Origin: Zygnema circumcarinatum
Taxonomy: Eukaryota > Streptophyta > Zygnematophyceae > Zygnematales > Zygnemataceae
DNA length: 41,544 bases
Direction of reading: 5' to 3'
Assembly: GCA_037447605.1 (NCBI GenBank)
Contig: CM074806.1
Span: 1,742,096-1,783,639, forward strand
Positions 22,501-34,500 of the stretch are shown here, piece after piece. Both the position numbers and the translations under genes were made by a program. Each line of letters begins with the position of its first letter. The stretch's first letter is position 1. The notes under the pieces were generated by a model, which searched no databases, was not told where the DNA came from, and saw only the letters and a program-made list of their open reading frames with translations.

Positions 22501-25500
22501 TAATAACCTTAACTTTCTCCTTCCCTGAACTTGGATTCAAACTTGCCAAGATTCGACTTACCCATTGTTACACCAGTGCTATATTGCTGACAGCAATACA
22601 AAACGATACTGTTCTGTTCTACAAACAATCCTTTCTTAATGGCCAAGCAAACAATATGCTAGAAACATGCTGGCATGGACCCTGCTAGTTTTTTACTCAA
22701 AATTGGCATTTTCCACCATAATCTTCGAGATTTAACAGAAACCCCGACTTACCCAAACCTCCATGCCCAACTTCAGGTCCTCCAGGTTCCGCACGTGTGG
22801 GCCCTCCTGTCCCCTGGAAGCAAAACCCAGCGGCAGGACAGAGAAAAAGCTCAATGTGCAGCAAGTAACAAAGCGGCAGAGAGGTATTGGCACTGCACCA
22901 TCGCAGCTTAGGACACAGAGAGACGCCGTTAAGAACCCCTTTCCAATGATCTTTGGAGTGACCATTTGAACCTGTCTACGCATAAAGGTATGGTCTAAAA
23001 AAGGTAAGAAAGCTGACGCAATGATAACTGTCCGGACTTCAACCAAAAAATACAACTGCTTTGAACCTTCCTAAGAAAGCTGATGCAATGATAGACTGTC
23101 CGGACTTAAACCAAAAAATGCAACTGCTTTGAACCTTTCCAATTCGGTACGCTGAAACTAGCTCGGGTGCTTCTCGACCTTCACGAGCAATTTACACAGA
23201 AAGTCGTTCAAGAGTTTGAACAGTATGCCAAGTAGTCATCAGTTGCATAGTACACGCTCACAATTACGCCTAACGGCAGTGCATGCAGCAAAAGAAAAAC
23301 ATATCACAACCGTATCCGCAGCTATGACATAGTGAAGCCCACAGGAGGTGAATGATGTCCTCACCCTGCACCCTTGTCCTCTCTTAACGTGTTTGCTTGC
23401 TCCCCGCCACACCCTCCCAATGACTCGCGCAATGATAAATCCACCATTCTCAATGGCCCTTCAGCAGTATCGGAACCTCCAAACCCCATTACAACACAAC
23501 GTACAAACTGGCCGGACTTGAAACCCTTCAAAGGATCTGCTAGCCACTCATCCCTGATCTCAGTGATTGGCACTCTCCCGAAGCTTCTCACTCCTATTTG
23601 AATGCTAAGTCCTCTGAAGTCCGCCAGAACGCGATCCACTCTACCAGCCAACACTTTTCCACTCCAAAGTTCCTCCTCCGCTTCTTCTTGCATTCCTTCT
23701 CTCTCCTTTCTTATCACCTGTCCTTCCCCGGGAGTAACCACAGCAAGGCGTACCGTCTGCCTCTGGGAATCCAAAGAGTGCACCCGACAGGCCACTGCCT
23801 GGCCTGCTTTAAACCGGGACACAAAGCTGGAAAGCTCAGAAGGTTTAGTAGAAGAATCCAAAATGAAGATGCTTCCCTTCACATGTGCTGAAAGCTGCAC
23901 CGAGACCCAGTCCGATTTCACCTCCCGCACATAAGCTACAACCTCTTGGCCAAGTTTCACGTCGTCCAGGGATGAAAAATTTGGCCGATTCACCACTTCA
24001 GTTGATTGATCTAGCAAAGCATCCAAAACGAGCAGAGAACAGGCGATGGTTGGTCCCAGATTCAAAACTAGAAAGATTTTCTTAGACGTTAACCAAGCAA
24101 AAACTGAGGAAGAAACATTATGCAGACATGAACGACCCAAATGCGAGCAGCTCAACCAACATAAAACACTTCCTGAGGACTATTAAGTCTGCAGTCTGCT
24201 TCTGGATACCTGCAGTGTCCAGAAGCATTGAGAGTTCTAAGAGCACATGTCCCGCTCCGCTTTTTTTTTCTAATGCATCAGGTGGCAGGCTGTGAAGGGT
24301 GCCCAGCACTTTCGCAGTCACAGCAGATCCCGCCTTGAACTCTTCCATTGGGAGTGATCCGGGCTCATGCGACCCCAGCATCTGCACAACCAATCCAATC
24401 TTACTGAGATCAGTGACAGAAGACAGTAAAAAAGGCAAAACAAAAGGAAGAATGATTTCGGCCGCAGAGCAGGAAAGGGTGGAAGCACAAGCAGTAGTCC
24501 ATTCGTGCTTGGATAGCTCGATAGCGGACCTGAGAGACATGCACCCGACCGCGCACATGCTTCCCAAGCTTCACGTCCAGAAACAAAGGCTGAACGGCCA
24601 GCACCTGCACACCTTATGATGCAGCAAAGGCAACCATGTGTGAATGCCTAGAAGTGTCAGGGCACATACGCGCAGTGTTCGGGCTGATAATTGACTTCTG
24701 TGATTGATGCAGTTCGTGTGACATGAACTCATGCACTCGACACTTACAGATGGAGCACAAACACGAACTTACACAAAAGGAAAGAAGGACCAAATGCAGC
24801 TCAATGGGTCCCTTAGCCTTGTTCAGAAAAAGACCCGGAAAAAGCAACATGTTCCAAAATGGAAGCTGCTCTGCCAAACACACTTTTCCGCTTTCAAGGA
24901 GTTCATAATCCAAAGCCGAACACGACTATAAATTTTCCAACGTACCGTTCCTTCGACCATACTGCCAACGGGAAACCTTTGTTCTCCATGTTTCTTCCGT
25001 GGAGATTGCAACTCTCTCAAAGATTCCTCCGTTACATTCAATAGCAAAAGCAACCTTCCACCCGTGGCCGCATCAGGCATGTGGCTGACTGTGGCCTGAA
25101 GCCTGCACATGAAAACCCACACGATCACAATTCCGTATTACAACAGAACATTGATTCTCCAACACTTAGCCCAGTGCGCTACAAATCGCCTAAAAATAGT
25201 GTAGGCCGAACTATTACATGATACAAATTAAGACGCTCTTTTTGGTTGTCAACAAAGTTTTGGTGAGGCACAATGCCCAGTGTTTCAAGCTTCCACGCAA
25301 AAGTTAAAAAATATATCGCTAAACTGTTTAAGACAAAGGACACAAATTCAGTTAAATTAGAGAATATCATAGACTGTCCATGAAAAAAATAAGTTTAGAA
25401 AATAGGTTTTCTCAAGTGTCACCCCTTGCCTCGCCCTCCCCCAAGCTCCATCTGTTTCTTCCTCTCTATCTCTTTCTCTTCCAACAACTAAATGGTTAAA

Positions 25501-28500
25501 CACTGAGCTTTCCCACGCTCATCTTAGCTCAACTCGGTGTTTAACAATAGTTTTTTTTTTATTGATTGGTACCATTTAGGTGTAGGAAGAGAAAGAGATT
25601 GAAAAGAAGGAACAGAGGGAGCTTAGAAGGGCGAGACAAAGGGTGACACTTTCGCAGAAAAAATCTATTCTCCAAACTTAATTTTCTCATGAACAGTTTA
25701 TGGGGTTCTCCAATCTAACCAAATTTGTGTCCTCTATCTCAAGCAATTCAGTGAAATATTTTTTAACTTTTGCGTAAAAGATTGAAACACGAGCATTGTG
25801 CCTCACCTAAACTTTGCTGACACCCAGAAAGAGCGTCTCCTAAACTTTGCTGACACCCAGAAAGAGCGTCTTAATTTGTGTCATGTAATAGTTCGGCCTA
25901 CATTATTTTCACTATTTACTATTTATACTATTTTCCCTGACGGTCCATTTCTCGTCCTCCCCCTCTTTTCCCCCCTCGGTATCCTTTCCTCCACTCGTTG
26001 TCTCACTTTCCCTCTCTTTTGTTCCTTCACTCGCTACCCTCCCTCACCCACGTTGATTGCTCTCCAACCATACTGTTCAACTGGTTGTAGTGATCAGGTC
26101 AGAAAAGGACGGACCGGTGCCCCTAAGCCTCAAGGTCTAGACTCTCAAATGTACTGGCCCTAACTCCAGGTGCAATTAGCCGAACTCTATGCAACTCTTC
26201 ACCCTACACCGGAGGCTTTGCTCCTTGGTTGAAAGGTGCAACTACCCTCAATACCACAATCGAGACATTACCGTTCGCCAAGGTCGTCTTAACAGCCATG
26301 CGGTGGGCATGGAAATGAAACGAAAGCTGACAGGCTTCATGATACAGAGTTTACTAGATTCACGAAACACGCGAAGATTAAAAGTTGAGCCCTCTTGTTC
26401 CTTTGCCTTACGGTTCAACCCAATGACGTAGAGTAGGACCTACCTTTGCCCAGGCCGGTAATACTTATGTGGATCCAGATTCCGCAGGTTGAAGTCCCGA
26501 GTGGCGGCGTACCCCACAAGCCCTCCGTTTGAAGGCAGTGAAAGCACCTGCAACACAGTTTGAACATACAAGTCACTGTTTGCGGCCAAGCAGCTCGTGC
26601 AGATTCCTTGTTAAGTTCCATGCCTATATGTCCTTGGTGCATCCAATAATCAAGCTACTGCCAGTGTACTTTCTAGTCGTGAAGGTTGACGTTGATGGTC
26701 TGACAACTTCAGCAATTCGTGTTCGTTTAACTACAAAGATAGACACAAATTTCTTTAAGAAAGTATGAAAACATAGGTTGTTCAGCTTGATAAAGAGCTT
26801 CGCTTAACTGCAACCATCCATAGCCTGGAATCCGACTTCAAGTCCAATTCTGCTACCCTCAAACTATTTTGCGGCTTTACTCGCTTCTCTCCATATGCTC
26901 TTGCACACTTTACGGTAGCACTTCCTCAAGAGAAGCCTGCTAACTTAGTCTCTCAATGTGATTGGCATATGACTATAACGAGTGGTTATTCTACCTAGAC
27001 TTTCCTTCATACTCCAAATCTATGACCACTGCTTCGCACCAACCAGTCTAGTCAGAATCTTCTTCAAGCACCACGCACACAAGGCATTCAAATATTGGAC
27101 TTCACCAGATAGTCATCCTTCACGAGTTCCACCACCACCTCCACTTGCTGTTGAGGTGCTAATTGTGTGGACACCTCTTCAGTCGCCAACGCTTCGCTGC
27201 CTTCCCCTGTTCGCCCTTTCTGATCCCAAAACACAGGCAGAGTGGTACACATGCAGAGAAACTATCCAAATCAATGTAGCCATGTACACCAAAAAAAAAT
27301 ACAGGTCTATCATGAATCACGTGATCATCACTGTTCACATTTCAAGCCATCAAGTTATGCGCGCAGGGCGCAATTTCCACGTCTAATGAAGCACGAATGA
27401 AGGTAAAGACGTGAATGCATTCCTTACAACCTGCAACGTGTGGCTTCAAAAGCAAACACTACCTATTACATTACTTCAGACAAATGGCAGCTTCATGCCT
27501 GTCCCTTGATTTACTATAAGAAGCGCAAGCAACTCGATAGTGTGAGCTCCATACCTTGGAAAGGCCGCTCGGAACGCAATCCCGAGCAACCATGGCACTA
27601 AAGGCCTTCAGTCAATTGGTTTTGAAAGTGTTTAACAACAGAACAGGAGTTCTGATTTGAAAAGTAACGAGGGTTCACAGGGTGTAAAGGTTGACAATGG
27701 AGGCTAGCAACACTGCAAGAGTCAGCAGGAACTCTCATTCCTAAAATCTCCTTGCCACATGTGATTGCTGCTTCAACTGCTGCAGCCGTGGCAAACATAC
27801 GATTTCATGTTCACATGTGGTAGCTACTGTACGTGTGGGATCGTTCAACCAGCAAAGGCAGCAAGGACGCTTTAGTTGTGGAGTAAATATTTTGGGCACT
27901 AACAAATAAAAAAAAAGGAAAATCTGAACTAAAATATTGCCCTATCTCTGTCGCATATGGAAAGCAGCCTCACCTTGCCCTTCTTCCTTTTGCTCGCGCC
28001 TGTGCCTGCATCCCGACTGGGTGGAACAGAGCCCGCAGTAACTCCATCCAGAAGCTCTTTCCTGAGAGAAATGTCGACCACTCCATCCACTTTCCCCACG
28101 TCCAGGACGAGGCCTTCCACAGCATGTCCAACCTCCACTGGACCGCCCGCTGTACTCCATCACATCCAGCAACAAATGCAAGCATCAGAAGGGGCCTGCA
28201 CCTTTCCATGAAGTTCCCTGCATTTTTTCGAAAACACTTTCTCTCATCAATCTGTATTTGCCCTAGGGGAAAATGAGAAAGTATGCTGGTCATAAAGGTA
28301 AAGCACCAATTGGACATCCCGTGATGAGAACACATACCCTGGTAATGTGTGATGAATCCCACCACATCCTTATGCTCTGGCAAATCGACAATCACCCCGT
28401 ACTCTTTCACATCCTGAACCACTCCAGACACCTTCCCCCCCACAGCGAATGCTCCGGCCCAGGAGATGTCTCCTGCACCTGCACTCGCCTTCGCCTCGAG

Positions 28501-31500
28501 GTCCGCAATCTGCACATCACCCACCAAGCAATTGGCCTCACGACTCACGCACATTGTTGAGGGCTTTTCAGAATTGGAACATGCCATCAGCATGTCGAGA
28601 CAAGACTATAACTCCAGCACATCATGCAACAGGGAAACCGAGCCCATTATACATTAAGCATACGAACACCAGAGGAAACCCAGAAAACATATTTATTCGT
28701 ATCTGGAATTGCTTTCCAAGCACATGCCCCTGTCCCTGTAAAAACTCAACGGAAGCAAGTTCAGTCTAACGACATATGTGTGGTGCTCCTCTTACACGTC
28801 CTCATCACTGCTTCTCCAACCTCGATGCCTTCACCATCCATTGCCTGAGTCTTAACTAGAGAAAAGCCAAAGATGTCCATACTCCAATAAAAAACAATAC
28901 CAAAGTAATAAGATGGTGCAGGATTCTAATTCATGACTTTTTCAACAATGGGTGCATAAATGAGGCAACAATATCTAGCAATTCTAGATAAACGTGCACC
29001 TAGGTCCAGATCATCTATCAGCGTCCATAAAGTCTCAAAAAGCCATATTTCCATGGTGATCTGTTTTTTAATCACAAAAGTCCAGTCCTCGAAGTCGATT
29101 AGCATCTGGGAAATGTTCAAAATGAATCCACCGATGACAGCAAGCAGCTCAAGCTGGAACTGGCTCATTCCATCCAAAGGCGACAACAAAATCATCCGAC
29201 AGGTCACACCAGTCCTCAGCTAAGAAAACACCCAAGCCAGTTAGTGTGCTTCGATTCTTGTGGACCTCCATGCAAGATTGAAAGGGGAAATGAAAGTGTA
29301 AGTGTGCACCTCTTCCTCCTCGCGGAAGTAGCCCTCCAAAAGGTTCGCATTCGGGGAGGCACATACCGACTGCTTGAGACTTACAGTGAAGCGCTGAGAG
29401 TTCTCATCCACCTGTACCCATACAACCATGGGCGCAGGTGGCTCTCAATAATGAACTGCCCTAGCAGATGTGCGAAGCAGCTTCATAACAGTGACCGTTG
29501 TCGATGTTCACCGCCATTAAATCCATCAGTTGGGAACGTCCACAAAGATATCTACAAGCTTGAAGCAGGAGAAATGGCTCGTAAATAAAAAAACAAGTTA
29601 GACTGGTAACCACAAGACGAAAAAGCTGGTTCCCACACCAGCTTTTACATTCGTGAGGGCGGAAGTTTACAGACCTCAAGAATCAAAGCTCGAACTGACT
29701 GTCCAGGTTGAAACAGCTTGGTAGGGTCAACGACAAAAGTATCTGACAGCTGCAACAACCCAATCACTCAGTTGGAATCAGATACACAATTGAACTAAAG
29801 CTCCTTTACCAACTCTCGTTCACTCAGAAACATGATGCGAAGGTTTGTGTACTGTGCTGATTCATTTCAGTAACAGAGCAATGGTTAAACAACCGGAAGA
29901 AAACTGCACCTCCGAGACTTGAGCCAGCCCTGTTAGGCGGCCCAGGAAGCGCACAAAGCAGCCCTTCGCTGTCACGCTGGCGACGAAGGCCTGCAAGGAG
30001 GGAGCCCTCTCTCCTCATGTTATCATCTCGAGAGTTCCAACACCCACAAGCTCTAAGGAAGAACCTCTGCCGCTGGCAAAGAATCGACACAAAAAGTCTC
30101 TACACGTAACCAGGCAGAAAGACATCGTCTATTTCTCTAAAAGCTGCATCAAGTATCTGTTGAAAAAGATGCTTCGATTAGAGTTTATAGGTCCAGGGCT
30201 CTGCAGAGGGTTGTCCTTTCCGAGCCAACCCCAGCACTTTGGCCACAGCCCAAAACACACACTCAGGTTGCACGACGGGAAAGCTTGGAACTGCAACTAC
30301 GCGGAACGAAGCAGCCATAAACGGTCAGTAAACATGGGCATAAACATGGAGGGAGGTTTGCTCACTGGCAAGACTTGCTTGGGCTGGAGTTGAGAAATGG
30401 TTGAAGGAAGCAATTCAGCTTGAGAGAGGAGCGAATGCTTTGCAGATAAAATAACTCTATTTTTACCAGATTCTGCATTCACGAATCATCAGTGTTAAAT
30501 AAGACTCAGCAGAGTATTTGCCCAGGAAGTACCGAATTTTATGTTATTTACAAATGAGATGTACTTTGCAATCCTGGCTTCACGAAGTAACCTTTTATTT
30601 AAACATCCACACAAACCATGTTTTTTGACAGCTGCCAAATGTCAAAACACAATTACTCATTGACTAGCAATTTAACTCTTGTGAACTATGGTAATGGAAA
30701 AAACCCTTCAGCAATGGATGAAAAGATGTACTGGCCATTGAGAACAACGGCTGTGACGCTACGCTAATCCAGCTCCAATGCATTAAAGCTCTCCCAGAGG
30801 GGCGGCAGAAGCACACCGAGCAGAAGCAGGCGTTCAAATCGGAAGCCCGGGCCGATGAGCTTCTTCAACGCTTCCACGTGGCCTGCCATCATTTCCGGAT
30901 CCTCACTATTCGGTTGACTTGTCCTCACCAAACCAAATGGACAGTTCACACAACTATTTGATGGTTCGGGAACTTCTCCATGTTCGCACAGACATGACAG
31001 AACTGGAGTTTACCCAGCTTCTTGCAACAGTTTTGTCTAAGAGATGAGAATTATCAGCAACCATGCGCCTCCGAGTGTAACGAGCTAAGCAGACAGCAGT
31101 AATTTGGGCACTCTGAAATCTTTGCAGTCTGCCTATGATGACAAGCAGCGCCTACAGCCCACTTTCTTGCACTGGAAAGCTGCAAACACTGCCTTTCTCT
31201 GGCATAAAATGCTATCCGGTGTCCACTCGTCAAGCCTGTCTGCCTCGTACCCGTTGAGAGACATAAGCTGCAGTATCTGCTTTACGAGAGGGCATCTCAG
31301 AGTGATCCAATGGATGAGACCAGCCTGGTCTTATCATAAAGACTAACCTTAATGGAATCACCGTGGACAGAACCAACCTTTCAGAGAAAGGAAGACGCAG
31401 CTACGGGTCAGCTCTGAAGCTCACCAGTATTGTCAGACAGATGCTCGAAGGGCAGAACACCCTTCAGTTGCCCATTCGCAAGATCAAGACGGACCGTCAA

Positions 31501-34500
31501 TGCCAACTCGTCCTTAGTGTCCACAGTCCCCGACACCAAGGCGCCGGGCTCTAACGCTGCACTTGCTTCTAAGGTAGCTGGAATCCTGCAAGACATCCCA
31601 TGGTGACAAATACTAGACAAACCTTAGCACACGTAGGCCGTGATAATGCCAATTAATAAAGCAAGTGTAGAGGCCTGTCGAAACCCAACAAAGGTCGTCA
31701 ATGAAAGCAGGTATGGCTAGAGAATGATAGACATATATCCCAAGCACCGAGGGCACGACTTCCTTGGTTTCAAAAGTATTCCAGTTCCACAATAACCGTA
31801 CCTTTTCTTCTTTGTGATAAAGCTGAGTACAAGACCTTCCCCTCCTTTCCGGCTGTGCAGCACTCGGCATTTCACCACCTGGCCCTCTGCAAAGGCATCC
31901 TGAGGCTTTGCTTCGGCATCCAAACCCAGCTCAGACCTGCACACGCTCAAATAGAACACATGGTTCAAAGGGCTCTTCCAAGGGAAGAGGGGAGACACAT
32001 GATGAAAAAAGACTCTTTGATCTAGCATCAACATATAGCAGCTCCCATTGAGTGAAGTACATCACCGATTAATTCAAACGAATGTGCTGGAAGCTTACGT
32101 GTAAGCGAGGCCCTTCATATTACCGTAGAAGGACACGAAGCAGCCATAATCCTGGACACCTGTAATCCAGCCATGGCTCACAATGTCCGGTTTTGCGTCC
32201 TCCAAGCAAGTGATCAGGGGAAGCTTAGAATTCACCTGCGGAACCGCCATCGTGACCCATTGCTCAAAATTAATTACCTACTATTGTGGAATTGAGGCAG
32301 TTCTAGAGAGAAGACTGTGTCCAACCAACACCACCAACAAATCCTCATATTCGGCTAACAGACAAGGATTGTCGTGGACAACTGCAGTCACTTCCAAGAA
32401 GTTTATCAAAATCCGTTGAAAAATTCCAAGGTATTGACCGACATCAAGCAACAAACGGTTACTTTTCAGAACATATCTGCACTGTAAGTAGCTATGAATA
32501 GTGGGCCTAACGCCAGGTAATCCAAGGGAAACAGCTTACTGCTGACAAGGAAAAAGGGAACGCCAATTAAAAAGAAATACATCAGGAGTTACGCGTGTTC
32601 ATGGTCCCATAACCTTCGTACCAGAGTCTTTTTGTGAGTTAAAGTAATCCGCTTAGTTTGCGGATTCCGTGATAGAACGCGAAATTTCAGCGCTGCTCCG
32701 ACCTGCTTGATGCCCGGCCCCACCGGCCAACCTCTTACGTCACGTGTACAGTAGGCTTAAGCCAAAAATTGCTGCAAAGTGGCTTCAAAACTGCAAAACT
32801 CACAGCTGAGGGCCTTTCTGCACAAGAAATTCGCCTGGGCAACAGAACTTGACTTTTGGGATTTGGAAGAGAATGGAAAAATGTGAGTGTGGCCTACCTG
32901 AAACTTGGCAGAAGGTTTGCTCAGCTTCACGTCTGCCATATGGCTTTCATGGCAGACTGCCCGAATCCCGTTTGCAAGGTGAACCACAGCGGAGTTTGGC
33001 TCCAAAAAAGCCACGGTGCCTGCCACCAGCATGCCTGCCTGCACATCCTCCGCTCGGAGGAGGAGCTGCTCTATTACAGACGCCTGCACGAATGACGGAT
33101 GGTGAATTAGGCTTCAACATATTCCAGATGGGCACACCTACAGATTCAACGATGTTTGAATGCTTAAAATTGATTCCCTTACAAAAATCGGAACACAACA
33201 TCGTCGTAAAAAACACGAAAGGCCCAGTGGGTGTCCCCAGAGACAACACGACGAGGGAACACCAAAAGAGAGGGCCGTACTCCTACCTACTCATTCCCTC
33301 TCAGCAAGCCCAGATCTGTCCCATGCCAAGAAAACGCAGGACACAGGCACACCAGAGAAACTACTGCGTAAGCATTTGACAGAAGGATTAAATTTCAGCC
33401 TCTGGGTTCGCCCTCACCTTAAGTGTGGCAGTCGCAACAGCATCCATTGGTCGGAAGCCGATGACCCTCGCTCGCACTTTCCGCCCAACTTTGAACTTCT
33501 TCTCCAGCTTCTCGATCCTTTCATCTGATGCACTGGATACCTGCATGACCATAGAGTGCACTCGGATATGACAGGGTGAGTTTTCTCCAGACCAAACCAA
33601 GCCAAGCCAAGCTGTGGGACTCCAGCAGTCAATGTACAGGGGAATGGAGTGACTGAAGAGCAGCATGGACTATCAATTCATAGAGATAAGATTCTTCAAT
33701 CTCCCATTAGTGCTTAAATATATTGGAACACTCAAAGATACTACGGCCAGTATAATGAGGCAGCTCTCGGCCTTGAATCCTGAAGGAACATCATATAGTG
33801 CACAGTGATGGGAAGTAGAATTAATGTGTGCATCCAAAGCTTTCGAGTGCTCCGATATGCAAACACAGATTTAACAACAGTCCTGAGCTGAATATCAGAC
33901 AAATTCACTTAAAAACGGTGAGGCTCCACCTGCAGTTTCCACAAGGTAATAGGCTTTCAAAATTTATCAAGAAAGAAATAAGCTCCTCCAAACACCTCAG
34001 CTTCAGCCAATCCCAAATAACCTGCCCTCGAAGAATACGTAAGGATATGCCAGATAAAACTTAAGCAATGAAAAGCACGATAGGGATTGCCGATCCTCAT
34101 TTTGAGCATGTAACTCAAAGGATATTACACTTGTGTTCAACAACGGGAAAACGCAGCAATCAGGCGGTCTCTCACATGGACATAGGCTGCGGAAGGTTTA
34201 GGGTCAGTCGGCAACTCCAGAAGCAAACCGACAGACGGGTCGATACGCCTCACTACCGCCTTGTCAAATATGTCTCCGATGTTCACCCGCTGCAAGAAAA
34301 GGACAAGGTTTTGCAGCAGCCTATCAGCACGAGACAATAGCCTGACAATCCATCGACAAATGCGGGCAATTCTAAAGAAGCAATAATGACCCTTAAAAAA
34401 AAAAAAAAAAAAAAAAGGGGTCCCTTACTCGTTCCAGACCTCGGACCTCAGCTGCAAGAGCTCCCCAAGATGGCATTATAAAAAGGTTTACATGCTCACC

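Larger units (their letters stand above)
20053..29990 (-). other. RRP5: RRP5 exons 19-34: later S1 domains and acidic linker
   Basis: Residues about 804-1728. S1 pieces include [21 protein letters not shown] (exon 19), [20 protein letters not shown] (exon 22), VGSMVEGT (exon 26), [16 protein letters not shown] (exon 28), [20 protein letters not shown] and [18 protein letters not shown] (both in the 646-base exon 29), [15 protein letters not shown] (exon 31), and the best-conserved one, [20 protein letters not shown] followed by [10 protein letters not shown] (exons 32-33). Exon 34 is an Asp/Glu-rich low-complexity linker with basic clusters ([11 protein letters not shown]) that probably act in nuclear or nucleolar targeting. 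Confidence 0.88.

Noticed and set aside
24209-24210. RRP5 intron 28 as a second U12 intron because its donor begins GTATCC
   Set aside because: The donor continues AGAAG rather than TTT, and no TCCTTRAC branch site lies near the acceptor, so it is treated as an ordinary U2 intron.
29149-29260. Candidate RRP5 exon with [13 protein letters not shown]
   Set aside because: The frame hits a stop with no donor before it. Exons 21 and 22 join directly in phase 0 and match the family without it.
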